From the NCBI GenBank assembly GCA_017540505.1, contig JAFYAW010000041.1:1-64000 (forward strand): a stretch of DNA of 64,000 bases, read 5' to 3'. The notes beneath the pieces were generated by a model. It was not told the DNA's origin, ran no database searches, and saw nothing but the letters and a program-made list of their open reading frames with translations. Within the stretch, counting starts at the first letter, position 1. Every line of letters begins with the position of its first letter. The DNA is from Bacteroidales bacterium (GTDB lineage Bacteria > Bacteroidota > Bacteroidia > Bacteroidales > WCHB1-69). The position numbers and the translations under genes are program-made. Positions 25,719 to 35,100 of this stretch are shown one piece after another.

Positions 25719-26573
25719 ATGAATAGGATTGTTCAGAAACACATATTACAAACCACAATCATCTTGGCGTTGCTGTTAGTAATCGTTGCGCCTCTCTCCG
25801 CCCAGCGCGAGCGCACCCGCACGGTGACGGCCACAGGCAGCTACGTGGCCGGCATTAACGAAACACCCGCCTACGGACAGGCTCAAGCACTGTTTGAGGC
25901 GAAAAAACAGGCCCTGCGGGAGGCTGGCGTGATGGAGGACATATCCTCCACTGCCATCATCGTAACCGGAAGCGGTGCCGAGAATTTCAAGGAAATAAAC
26001 TCCGAACTGGGCCGCATTGAGTTGGAGGGCCGTGTGCGCGTGAAGGAACAAACCGATGCACCGCCACAATTCACGAATGACGGCCTCATCAAATATAGCA
26101 CCACCATCCGCGCCGAAGTGCTGGAGGAGGAAACGGATGAGGACATGAACTTTCAATTCAAATTGGAAGGCATTAAAAATACATATCTTAACAAAGAGAG
26201 GATGACATTCGCTTTTACTCCTACGGCGGACTGTTATCTTCGTATCTTTTTCTTCGGGAAAACGCCTGCCAACTGCGCACAAATATTCCCTATAGATGGC
26301 ATCTTTAAGGATGTGCAGCTAAAAGCAGGTGTTTCTGTCCAGTTTCCGCCCGAAACCAAACCGTTTCTGTATGACAAGCCTTTTGAATACACTATGGGAA
26401 TTGATAATGAAAGAGAGAATCTCGAGCAAGGTGTCCTTCTGATTGTCGCTCTTAAAAAGCCATATCCATTCATAGACGATGTTAATTATGAGAATGTTAT
26501 CTCGTGGCTTTCCCGAATAAAACGGAACGAGAAACGGGTGCAATGGTATGGGGTGAATATTGTGAGGGATTAG
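25719..26573 (+). CDS. Exported protein with LPP20-like N-terminal part and C-terminal DUF4384-type domain
   Basis: 284 residues from ATG 25719 (an in-frame TTG at 25698 is less likely). A signal peptide ends at ~28 (LSAQ). Residues ~35-130 have the pattern of LPP20/flagellar-associated lipoproteins (VTATGSYVAG, then EAKKQALREAG). Residues ~145-260 match the DUF4384 outline (LEGIKNTYLNKERMTFAF, CYLRIFFF, QIFPID, AGVSVQFP). From general knowledge DUF4384 domains are often found beside or within caspase and surveillance-type proteins; here the caspase is four genes upstream in the same operon. The start is 35 bp after the giant gene. The molecular role is unknown. Confidence 0.65.
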   Translation: MNRIVQKHILQTTIILALLLVIVAPLSAQRERTRTVTATGSYVAGINETPAYGQAQALFEAKKQALREAGVMEDISSTAIIVTGSGAENFKEINSELGRIELEGRVRVKEQTDAPPQFTNDGLIKYSTTIRAEVLEEETDEDMNFQFKLEGIKNTYLNKERMTFAFTPTADCYLRIFFFGKTPANCAQIFPIDGIFKDVQLKAGVSVQFPPETKPFLYDKPFEYTMGIDNERENLEQGVLLIVALKKPYPFIDDVNYENVISWLSRIKRNEKRVQWYGVNIVRD

Positions 26574-26772
26574 CCGTTAGCCATTAGCTATTGGCCGTTG
26601 GCTGTTGGATATTGGGTATTGGTGTTGGTGTGTATGTTATTGTAAATTAATTACATATAAAATATTATAAGAAAAAACGATGAGGGTTGATAGATTACGC
26701 TATGGTTAGGCATATATAGTAATGTAAAAACGATGACAGTTATTCAATTTGTTAAATATTAAAACCAAAAAA

Positions 26773-27519
26773 ATGAAAAGAACAATCAAATTATTCAGCA
26801 TGATGATTCTGGCCATCGGTATTTTGATGGCAGGACCCGCTTCCGCGCAAACCGACAAGCAGCAGAAAAAGGAAAAGAAGGAGTACCAGAAAGAACAGAA
26901 CGAACTCCGAAAAGCCCTTTACAAAAAAGATGAGAAACTTGCCTATAAGACGGCCAAGAAATTAGAACGGCAAGGCTGGAAGACCATGTCTCTTCCCATC
27001 GCCAAGCAACTTGACAGAACATGGATGAAGGAAATGGAAGAAGAGACCCCCGGCATCCCGCGCTACATTGCAGGACGCGTGGAGGCCACCGGCAACACCT
27101 ACACCGCCGCACAGTCCATGGCCGACAACGTGGCCAAGCTCCGTATCGCCTCCCAAGTGAGCAGCAGCGTGGCCTCCTATGTGGAGATGGAACTTGTCAA
27201 CAATCAGACTAGTACGACGGAGGCCACATCAATTTCCAAAACGATCGAAAATGCAAAAGGAATCGTGTCCGAGAAGTTGGGCCGTACTTTTAAAACCCTT
27301 GAAATCTATCAGCTGTTGAGTAACGGTAACTACAAGGTGCGCGTTGTCATGTTCTATGATCTGAAGGCCGCTGTATCCATTGCTCGTGAAGTGATGTTGG
27401 AGGAACTCAAGAAGGAATCTGATATCAACAAGGCTAAACTGGAAAAACTGCTCGGTATGGACAAAATCATGGAGCAGGTGGCGAAGGATTTGTCCCAATA
27501 CGATGAAATTGCCGAATAA
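26773..27519 (+). CDS. LPP20-like exported protein with a Lys/Glu-rich N-terminal helix
   Basis: 248 residues from ATG 26773. A signal peptide ends near residue 26 (ASAQ). A charged helix follows (~28-70, KKEKKEYQKEQNELRKALYKK). An LPP20-like domain (~85-200) has GRVEATGNTYTAAQSMADNVAKL and NYKVRVVMFYD. A C-terminal helical tail ends in DEIAE. It has the same domain type as the N-terminal part of the previous gene, so the two may form a pair. A 199-bp gap (26574-26772) precedes it: AT-rich with a degenerate TTGGCC/TTAGCC repeat at its left end, and no clear promoter. The function of this family outside Helicobacter and flagellar contexts is unknown. Confidence 0.65.
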   Translation: MKRTIKLFSMMILAIGILMAGPASAQTDKQQKKEKKEYQKEQNELRKALYKKDEKLAYKTAKKLERQGWKTMSLPIAKQLDRTWMKEMEEETPGIPRYIAGRVEATGNTYTAAQSMADNVAKLRIASQVSSSVASYVEMELVNNQTSTTEATSISKTIENAKGIVSEKLGRTFKTLEIYQLLSNGNYKVRVVMFYDLKAAVSIAREVMLEELKKESDINKAKLEKLLGMDKIMEQVAKDLSQYDEIAE

Positions 27520-27565
27520 TCAAAACAATATCCTTAAACGGCCCTGAAAGGGCATCCGAACACAG

Positions 27566-27590
27566 CCGGGGGTGCAAGCCCCCGGTTTTA
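27566..27590 (+). terminator. Intrinsic terminator after the LPP20-like gene
   Basis: Perfect 7-bp stem CCGGGGG (27566-27572) with CCCCCGG (27579-27585), 6-nt loop, then TTTTA. A smaller GCCCT/AGGGC hairpin lies just before, at 27541-27553. It probably ends the sigma-headed transcript, placing the next gene in its own unit. Confidence 0.6.
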
Positions 27591-27617
27591 TGTAGAACGA
27601 CAAATATCCAATCAAGT

Positions 27618-29105
27618 ATGAAAAAACAGTGGGTCATCAGTATTTTGTTGTTGGGCGTTGCCATATTGGGACATGCACAGAATTTCGAGGATGAATTCAA
27701 TGCGTTTCTGAACCGCAGCCAACAGCAGTTCAACAGTTTTGCGGACAGCATAAACAAGCAGTTTGCGCAGGCGATGGAAGCAAACATGAAATCTTTTATG
27801 GGAATGCAGCCCAAGGTGCGTGATCCGAAACCAAAGCCTGTAAAGGCACCGGAAGCCCCGACAAAAACACCATCCCCACTGCCCAAGGTAAATCCGTTGA
27901 AACCAAATGATCCTCTGAAACCGGAGCCCGTGAGACCATCTTTGCCGGATATGAAACTGCCTGAGCCGGTAAAGCCGTTGCAGCCGGACGCACCCAACGA
28001 TCTCCCGCAGGACAATACGCCGTCCGCACCGTCATCGGAGCAGCTAAACAGGATGGAATTCAACTTGTTTGGTGAAGATATCCAGATACAGAAGAATCCT
28101 TTCCCCAAAAGTCTGTCTGGCATCTCTGCCAAAGACGTCTCCACCTTTTGGATCCAGCTGTCGGAATGTGATTACGAACCAATGTTGCAAACATGCCAGA
28201 AAGCGCATGCGGAACGAGGATTCAACGATTGGGCCATGTATCAACTGGTGTTGGAACTGGCCAATCAGACCTATCCCGATCAATATGACGAGCAGGCTGT
28301 AATGGCTGTGTTCCTGCTTAACCAGCTCGGCATGGAGGCCAAGGTGGGCTTCGGGAATGCTCATCTGTTCTGCCTCTTGGCGGTGGATCAGCAGTTGTAC
28401 GGGATTTCTTATGCGGATATTGCTGGAATCCGTTATTACATCTTCGAAACTGATCCTGAATTGAAAAACAGCAAGAATACAATGTCGTTCCGCACCTACG
28501 ACATCCCTTTTCCGAAACGCACGCAAGCGTTGGACATGCACATCCGCCATCCGCTAAAACCTGTTTCTAACGGGATGCCAGACACGCTTATCCGTGTCAA
28601 CATGAATATGATAGAGCTTTATAAGACATACCCGCAAGTGGACATCGAAGTGTATGCCAATGCAGTACCCAGTAAGGAGTTTTGTGCCTCCGTGGATCGA
28701 ATCATTAAGCCTTATATTGAAAATCTTACACCGGTTGAGGCAACAAAATTGCTGTTAGAATATGTGCAATTCGGATTTGGCTATGCAACGGATGACGAGC
28801 AGTTCGGCTATGAGAAGCCGTTTTTCTGTGAGGAAAACTACTTTTATCCGAAAAACGATTGCGAAGACCGTAGTGTACTCTTCGCTTTCTTGGTGCGCCA
28901 TCTTTTGAATTTGGATGTTGTCCTCATTGATTATCCGGGCCACATTGCCACGGCGGTGCATTTCCCTATGGATATGAATGGAAAATCTGTTGACCATAAG
29001 GGGAAACGGTATGTGATTTGTGATCCAACATACATTGGCGCCACTGTGGGGATGGAGATGCCGGAATTCTCCCCATCCGATAGAACGGTGATTTCATTGC
29101 AATAG
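27618..29105 (+). CDS. Exported transglutaminase-like cysteine protein with a Pro/Lys-rich linker
   Basis: 495 residues. A signal peptide ends at ~20 (LGHA). A Gln-rich helix (~22-60) and a Pro/Lys-rich linker (~65-140) precede a globular region from ~145. A transglutaminase-like catalytic core lies near the C-terminus: C415 in NDCEDRSVLFAF, H442 in PGHIATAV and D469 in ICDPTYIG form the expected Cys-His-Asp triad. Such folds in bacteria include periplasmic proteases and peptide-crosslinking enzymes; which applies is unknown. A terminator-like hairpin lies between it and the LPP20-like gene, but the shared envelope theme suggests it may belong to the same system. Confidence 0.75.
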   Translation: MKKQWVISILLLGVAILGHAQNFEDEFNAFLNRSQQQFNSFADSINKQFAQAMEANMKSFMGMQPKVRDPKPKPVKAPEAPTKTPSPLPKVNPLKPNDPLKPEPVRPSLPDMKLPEPVKPLQPDAPNDLPQDNTPSAPSSEQLNRMEFNLFGEDIQIQKNPFPKSLSGISAKDVSTFWIQLSECDYEPMLQTCQKAHAERGFNDWAMYQLVLELANQTYPDQYDEQAVMAVFLLNQLGMEAKVGFGNAHLFCLLAVDQQLYGISYADIAGIRYYIFETDPELKNSKNTMSFRTYDIPFPKRTQALDMHIRHPLKPVSNGMPDTLIRVNMNMIELYKTYPQVDIEVYANAVPSKEFCASVDRIIKPYIENLTPVEATKLLLEYVQFGFGYATDDEQFGYEKPFFCEENYFYPKNDCEDRSVLFAFLVRHLLNLDVVLIDYPGHIATAVHFPMDMNGKSVDHKGKRYVICDPTYIGATVGMEMPEFSPSDRTVISLQ

Positions 29106-29112
29106 TGCGTAG

Positions 29113-29262
29113 CCGCACCCCAGAGGGGTGCCGGGGTTGGTAGCGCAGATGACGCATCCGCACAACAGCGCAGGCCTCCGGCCTGCGGGGGAAATCACAA
29201 TGTTGGCGCGTTTGCGGAATGCTGTACGGATAACGATACGCGTTTTGCGGTGGAATCTTCGA
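29113..29262. repeat. Intergenic palindromic repeat block, copy 1
   Basis: Contains GCACCCC/GGGGTGC (29115-29131) and GCAGGCC/GGCCTGC (29170-29186) hairpins, then text matching the block at 30023-30177 (GTTGGCGCGTT, GCGGAATGC, GCGTTTTGCGGTGGAATC). It abuts the broken ORF6N gene and replaces its 5' end. Confidence 0.75.
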
Positions 29263-29780
29263 AAAAATCATCACCCTGCGCAACCAGCAGGTCATTCTGG
29301 ATTGTGATGTGGCCGAACTGTACGGTGTGGAAACCAAACGAATTAACGAAGCTGTAAGCAATAATCCGGAAAAGTTTCCGGAAGGGTATGTGCTAATGCT
29401 TGATAATCAAGAAAAAGCAGAACTGGTCGAAAATTTCGACTGGTTCAATCGTCAGAAACATTCGACATCTATTCCCAAAGCGTTCACCGAAAAGGGACTT
29501 TACATGTTAGCGACCATATTGAAGAGTCCGCGCGGTGCAGACCACCATCGCCATTGTGGAGGCCTATGCCAAATTGAAGGAATTGTCGCGGGTGATGGTG
29601 GAGATTCCCCAGCAACAAGACGATAGGGACGCGCAGAGGAGGCTGCTTCACCGCAGCGGCCAACTGGTGGAGGACCTGATGTCGGATGTGCTGCCGAAGC
29701 AGAGCAGCGACACCACGCTGGAGCTGAACCTCGCCATGCTCAAATTCCGCCATACTGTCCATCGGGAGAAAGGGGAATAG
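29256..29780 (+). pseudogene. Broken ORF6N-domain gene
   Basis: Close copy of the intact gene at 30405-30953. The first ~10 codons, including the ATG, are missing: homology begins at EKIITLRNQQV, directly after the repeat block. A 2-bp deletion near 29531 (CCGCGCGG where the intact copy has CCGCGTGCGG) shifts the frame; the downstream half then continues in another frame (VQTTIAIVEAYAKL to the shared HTVHR..KGE end at 29780). Homology runs ~30 bp past the stop, so the duplication included flanking DNA. ORF6N domains are DNA-binding and phage-associated in origin; this copy should be inactive. Confidence 0.8.
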
Positions 29781-29877
29781 GCCAAAGTGGTGTGTTTGGT
29801 GTTGGTGTCTGCGCCATCCCCGCACACCTACGGCGTGCGTAATATGTGATCGGGAACCATCCGTGCTACCAACCCCT

Positions 29878-29985
29878 GCAGGCCTCCGGCCTGCTTCCGT
29901 TCGCGCAAACCTGCCATCTTGGGGCAGAATTTTCAACCCCCATTCTCTTTTCGCTTGCCCGCGCAGCCGCACCCCAGCGGGGTGC
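29878..29985. repeat. Further palindromic (REP-like) intergenic elements
   Basis: GCAGGCC/GGCCTGC hairpin at 29878-29894 and GCACCCC/GGGGTGC hairpin at 29969-29985, the same two palindrome types as in the larger blocks. The interval 29781-30404 has no gene I can support; it consists of these repeats plus an AT-rich leader with the promoter at 30355. Confidence 0.7.
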
Positions 29986-30022
29986 ACGGGTGGGTAGCAC
30001 AGATGACGCATCCGCAATATCG

Positions 30023-30177
30023 CCGCACCCCGGAGGGGTGCAGGGTTGGTAGCACAGATGACGCATTCACACAACAGCGCAGGCCGGAGGCCTGCGGGGA
30101 AAACGCATCGTTGGCGCGTTAGCGGAATGCCGTACGGAAAATGATATGCGTTTTGCGGTGGAATCCCCGAAAAACTC
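30023..30177. repeat. Intergenic palindromic repeat block, copy 2
   Basis: Matches the block at 29113-29262, with hairpins GCACCCC/GGGGTGC (30025-30041) and GCAGGCC/GGCCTGC (30079-30095), and the same GGTAGC-CAGATGACGCAT text between them. Confidence 0.75.
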
Positions 30178-30354
30178 CGAAATTTTTGCCCGCCCTACCA
30201 TGTCTTGCCAAGAGTGCAGTTTTTCCGTTTTTTGCCCTTTTGCATCTTTTTGAGGGATATTTGCACTTTTCTTTCTTAAATGTGCAGATTGTTATTATGT
30301 TGATTTTCAATAAAATAATTATAGAAAGGCCTTGATTTTGCCTTCGGGTTGCTA

Positions 30355-30362
30355 TATCTTTG
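30355..30362 (+). promoter_or_regulatory. Promoter of the ORF6N gene (TATCTTTG with upstream TTG)
   Basis: TATCTTTG at 30355-30362 with a -33 type TTG at 30332-30334, 20 bp upstream; the gene starts at 30405. One of the best promoter matches in the window. Confidence 0.65.
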
Positions 30363-30404
30363 CAAGGTATATACAAACTAAATGTTAAACCTAAATTCAA
30401 TAAA

Positions 30405-30953
30405 ATGGAAAATCAGTTGTTACCCAAAGTGGAAGAGAAAATCATTACTCTGCGCAACCAGCAGGTCATCCTGGACTGTGATGTGGCCGAATTGTATGGT
30501 GTGGAAACCAAACGAATTAACGAAGCAGTAAACAACAATCCGGAAAAGTTTCCGGAAGGGTATGTTTTTGAGGTTGATAATCAAGAGTTTACATTTTTGC
30601 GGTCGAAATTTTCGACCACAAAATTCCAAAAGACACGCCAATTGCCCAAGGCTTTTACCGAAAAAGGCCTTTACATGTTAGCGACCATTTTGAAGAGTCC
30701 GCGTGCGGTGCAGACCACCATTGCCATCGTGGAGGCCTATGCCAAATTGAAGGAACTGTCGCGGGTGATGGTGGAGATTCCCCAGCAACAAGACGATAGG
30801 GACGCGCAGAGGAGGCTGCTTCACCGCAGTGGCCAACTGGTGGAGGACCTGATGTCGGACGTGCTGCCGAAGCAGAGCAGCGACACCACGCTTGAACTGA
30901 ACCTGGCCATGCTCAAATTCCGCCACACCGTCCATCGGGGGAAAGGGGAATAG
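30405..30953 (+). CDS. ORF6N domain-containing protein
   Basis: 182 residues from ATG 30405. The ORF6N domain occupies residues ~10-100: IITLRNQQVILDCDVAELYGVETKRINEAV, then PEKFPEGYVFEV and KAFTEKGLYMLATIL. A helical C-terminal part follows (AYAKLKELSRVMVEIPQQ). The domain comes from phage antirepressor-type DNA-binding proteins; Bacteroidota carry many chromosomal copies of unknown role. This is the intact partner of the broken copy at 29256-29780. The middle of the domain (FTFLRSKFSTTKFQKTRQL) differs more between the copies than the ends do. Confidence 0.85.
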   Translation: MENQLLPKVEEKIITLRNQQVILDCDVAELYGVETKRINEAVNNNPEKFPEGYVFEVDNQEFTFLRSKFSTTKFQKTRQLPKAFTEKGLYMLATILKSPRAVQTTIAIVEAYAKLKELSRVMVEIPQQQDDRDAQRRLLHRSGQLVEDLMSDVLPKQSSDTTLELNLAMLKFRHTVHRGKGE

Positions 30954-31144
30954 CCCAAAGTGGTGAGCTTGGTGTCGGGTCTGTGAGAAAAACGCAATTT
31001 ATTTCTGATTTATGATTGTTTTTTTGCGAAATGAAAATTCAAAATTAACAAATAATTCCTAATTTTGAATTTGTGTTTTGTAACTTGTTTGTTCTCAATG
31101 CTGAAAAATTTTTGTTGGCTATTGGTGAAATAATTTTTATGTTT

Positions 31145-31152
31145 TATCTTTG
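31145..31152 (+). promoter_or_regulatory. Promoter of the DUF5618 pair (TATCTTTG)
   Basis: TATCTTTG with a TTG at 31122-31124 about 20 bp upstream; first gene starts at 31196. Confidence 0.6.
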
Positions 31153-31195
31153 CGGGCAGAATAGAAACAACAAACCATCATAAAAAACAGAACCT

Positions 31196-31597
31196 ATGGA
31201 GATTGACGATCCTATTAAAGAGGCCCGCAGGTATGTGGCCAATGCGGAGGAGGTTATCAAGAAGGCACAGTATGACCCGGAAATGAAAAGTTACACCGAC
31301 AGCAAATACATCAGGACGGCGGGCGACATACTATGGAAGGGATGTCTGCTCGCTCTTGACGCAGTATTGCATGTTCGCAAGGGTAAGGGCCGCCCATCGA
31401 TAGACAAGTATAAGGAGGCTGTCGCCAAACGGGACAAGAAGTTGCTTAATTTCGTGAATATCGGCTATAACCTCTTACACCTTACCATGGGCTACGACGG
31501 CACAAAAAGCAAAAAAGTCTGTGATGAAGGTTTCGAGTACGCCAATGCTATTATCGACCGCTGCGCCATGCTTCTTCCGGAACCGGTGTGTGCGTGA
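31196..31597 (+). CDS. DUF5618 family protein, copy 1
   Basis: 133 residues, all helical in appearance, no signal peptide. It matches the Bacteroidota family DUF5618: IKEARRYVANAEEVIKKA, YIRTAGDILWKGCLLALDAVL, KKLLNFVNIGYNLLHLTMGYDG. The function of the family is unknown; the fold outline suggests a small helical bundle of the HEPN kind, which is my impression only. It forms a tandem pair with the next gene, with no toxin or antitoxin partner beside it. Confidence 0.78.
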   Translation: MEIDDPIKEARRYVANAEEVIKKAQYDPEMKSYTDSKYIRTAGDILWKGCLLALDAVLHVRKGKGRPSIDKYKEAVAKRDKKLLNFVNIGYNLLHLTMGYDGTKSKKVCDEGFEYANAIIDRCAMLLPEPVCA

Positions 31598-31723
31598 TTC
31601 CCGCTCGCGGTCTCCGCAATAACTGAACAGTGGGCAGAATAAGGTCTGACAGCGTGTCGTCACTCTTGTTCTTGTCCGTGAGATTACAATAGAAATGACA
31701 AACCATAATAAAAAACAGAACCT

Positions 31724-32125
31724 ATGGAAAAGAGAGATCCGATAGAAGAGGCCCGCAGATATGTGGCCAACGCAGAGGAGGTTATCAAAAAGGCCCAGTA
31801 TGACCCCGAAATGAAACGATATACGGACGACAAATACGTCAAAATGGCCGGTAACACGCTATGGAACGGGTGCTTGATTGCACTTGACGCGCTGTTTGGT
31901 ATAAACAAACGTAAAGGCCGTCCAGACATTGGCAAGTACAAGGAGGCCGCCGGCAAGCGCGATAAGAAGTTGTTGGCATTTGTGGTGGACGGATACAATA
32001 CCTTGCATTTGTCCATGGGCTACGATGGCATAAAGGACAAGAAAATCTGTGACGTGGGCTTTGAAAAGGCGAATGGCATCATCGACCGCTGCGCTAAACT
32101 CCGTCCGGAACCGGTGTGCGCGTGA
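31724..32125 (+). CDS. DUF5618 family protein, copy 2
   Basis: 133 residues, the same length as copy 1 and highly similar throughout (EARRYVANAEEVIKKAQYDPEMK is shared; KYVKMAGNTLWNGCLIALDALF replaces the copy-1 middle). The ~40 bp before the start codon are also duplicated (ACAAACCAT-ATAAAAAACAGAACCTATGGA), but the TATCTTTG promoter is not, so it is probably read from the upstream promoter. It converges on the fusion gene at 32140 with a 14-bp gap. Confidence 0.78.
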   Translation: MEKRDPIEEARRYVANAEEVIKKAQYDPEMKRYTDDKYVKMAGNTLWNGCLIALDALFGINKRKGRPDIGKYKEAAGKRDKKLLAFVVDGYNTLHLSMGYDGIKDKKICDVGFEKANGIIDRCAKLRPEPVCA

Positions 32126-32139
32126 TGGGCTTCCATTCA

Positions 32140-35100
32140 TCAGTGCGCATTGATAACCTCATCCAAAAACAAACCGCCCAGACCGATGTGGTAGCCTTCG
32201 GAATAGAGTAGGATAGTGCCACTTTTGTCCACCACGATGCATACAGGGTTCTCTCCTTGCTTCTTTTCCACCAATCCTTTCAGGATGGTATCCTTCAGCA
32301 TGGGGATGTCCTGCGTGATAACCGATAGGTTGTCCGGTTGTTTCTTGTTATGCTTCCAGTTGCCGTTTTGCGTTACAAATATCAGCGGTCCGTTCCATGC
32401 CTCGTATTCTTTCTGCTTGGCTTCCATTTCCTTTACGAGATGATTTACAGGCTCCGTGCCGGGTGTCACGATGCAAAGAATCAGCTTGTCCTTGCCGCTC
32501 TCTTCCATAATGCTTTGCATGGACTTGTCCCCGACGAGTGTCTGTTTCACGTCGATATGCCCGTAGTCGTGGGCGCGGGCGGTGAGCGGGCGCAGGGTGA
32601 TCTGCTTCTCCACGGTCTGGCCAGCGTCCACGTGGAAGAATTCTAAGCGTGAGAGCACCTCTCCGTCGCTGTATCGGTTGCCGGTGGAGAGACAGTACCC
32701 TCCCGCTGGCACGTTCAGCACAATGTGGGGCTTGTCCACACGCGGGTCGTTCTCGTAGTCGTAGGAGACATACTCCCCATCCTCGAAACGTTGCAGCGTG
32801 TATTGCGGATAATAGGCGTAGTGGTTGGGGTTGTGCAGCACGATGGTGCCATAGCTTTCGTTACCCTTTGCCGTATTGTCGCCTTGCAGCTTCACATTCA
32901 GCCAGCGGCCCTTCTCCCACGCGTAAAGCTCGCCGTTAGCGTTGTCCATGTAGGCGGGCACGTTGTAGGCACGGCAGAGGGCCACGAAGAAGATGCCCAA
33001 GGAGTGCGCATCGGCACGCCGGCCCCGTAGCACACCGTTCGGACTGATGGGACAGTTATAGTAGTTGCAGTCGTCATCCACGGTGATGTTTTCTGTTGTG
33101 TATTGCCGCAGTTGGGCCACGGTGGGATTTGCCCCCAATTGGAGGTATGTGTCCTTGAACAGGAGCCCGACGGACGGGCTCAGCAGCTCGTTGGAGATGC
33201 GGGGAGCCAAAAGCCCTTTTATGAAGACATCTTTGGGTATGAATTTTTGATTGTGTGCCAAATCCGACACCCAGACACCCGTCGGTGTGGATGTCTCAAT
33301 ACGCATAAGATTAGCTTCCAAGACCTGGTCGCGCGTGTCACGCAAGTCCTTGTCGGAAAGGGATGCGATGTATTCGCGAAGGAGGATATGTATGTCTTTG
33401 GTTTTGTGTCTGCGGAGGAAGTCCATGATTTCCGCATGGTTGCCTTCGCTTCGGCGCACGATGTCGTACAGCTCGTCATCCGTAAAGTAATCGTTTTTCA
33501 GGGTTGCCTTAACCCGCGCCTTGCTGGGAAATGTGGCGCGATAGGCTTCGCGCAGGGAGTCCTCGTAATGCTTGCGGCGGTCGCAGCGCGCCTGCCGTGC
33601 CGCATCCGCTGCGCGGATGTTGGAATTGCCGATAGGCGGCACGATGTCGATGTCCACGATGTCGTCGTGATGCGCGGCCTCTTCTGCAACGCGGTTCTTC
33701 GGCATCAGCACCAAGGTCCTGGTGCGTCCGTCGCGCCCGTCGATTTCGGAAAAGGCGTACATGTCGTCTTTGCTGGCCCACACCAGCAGGTCGCCCTTGC
33801 CGGTGACAAGCGAGGCCTGCCCTTTTTCATTGGTCCGCTTGGCGGCTAATGTGTAGTATTCAGCGTAGTTATAGAGTTTGAAACGCACCACCGCGTCCTG
33901 GATGGGCTGATGGTTCCCGTCCACCACGGTGACAGTCAGGCGTACCGTGTCGGCGTAGTTGGACAGCACATTGATGCAGGAGTAGTAGTGGTTTTTCCGG
34001 TTTACCTCTTCGGGCCCGTTGTAGCGTCCGAAAACATTGGTGTGCACCATCATCGTGCGGGTGGCGGGATAGGCGAACCACCCCATGTTGAGGTCGGGGT
34101 CGGGCTCGCAGGCCCCCAAGAACCACCATTTCCCGTTCACCCATACCTCCACCCAGGCATGGTTGTCGTCGCAGTGCGCCCAACGCGGGGTGTAGCACTG
34201 GCGGGCGGGGATGCCTACGGCGCGCAGCGCGGTGACGGTGAGCGTGCTCTCCTCGCCGCAGCGTCCGTGTGAGGTCTTCAAGGTGGCCAGCGGCGCAGAG
34301 GTGCGCACATCGGCGGGCTGGTAGTCCACGTGCTCGTGGCACCAGTGGTTCACCTCCAAGGCGGCCTCATACATGCTCATGTTTCTGATCCTGTTTTTCA
34401 ACTGATGGAAGATGTAGGCTCGCGCCGTGTCCAGGTTCTCGTTGTTCACCCGATAAACCAGAACAAAATGGCGGAAGATGTCGTCGGGTACGGATCTGCC
34501 CCAGGAGAATGTTTTCCGCGCCTCTAACGCGATGTTTACTTGTTGTTCGAAGAAGTCGGTGCTGTAGTCCACCAAATCGCTTTGCGGCATATAAGCGTAC
34601 AGGAATTTCAGGGCGTCGGCGGTCTCGTCATCCTCCACCTCACCGATATATTGTTGTATGTATCGGCCAAAGCCGCCCGGCACCTCTTGCATACGCTGGT
34701 CATAATCACGATACACCTGCTGCCGATAGTTCTCGTCAGGCAGGATGCGACGGCTTGAGAGGTTGGACTGGGCTGAGAGGCTGTTTCCGAACAGAGTGCT
34801 TAAAAAAAGGAAAAAGATGGCGTATGTCACCGGATGCTTTTCTGTCTTCCGGTTGCTATAGAGTGCGATTATAATTACAGCGCTGAATATCAGTATGATG
34901 CCGAATGCCAGACGGAGGGTGAAGATTTCCCCGAACAGAAAGATGCCAATCAGAACGGCAGTTAATGGTTCCAAAGCCCCCATGATGGCGGTGGGCGTGG
35001 AGCCGATGTATTTGGCCGCATAGACCATCATCACCAAAGCCAGAATAGCCGGAACAACGGCCAGCCATCCCACGTAGAACCAGCTCATGGCAGTGGCTGG

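Noticed and set aside
29100..30110. CRISPR array from the repeated palindromes
   Set aside because: Repeats are of unequal length and spacing, palindromic, and lack regular spacers or cas genes.
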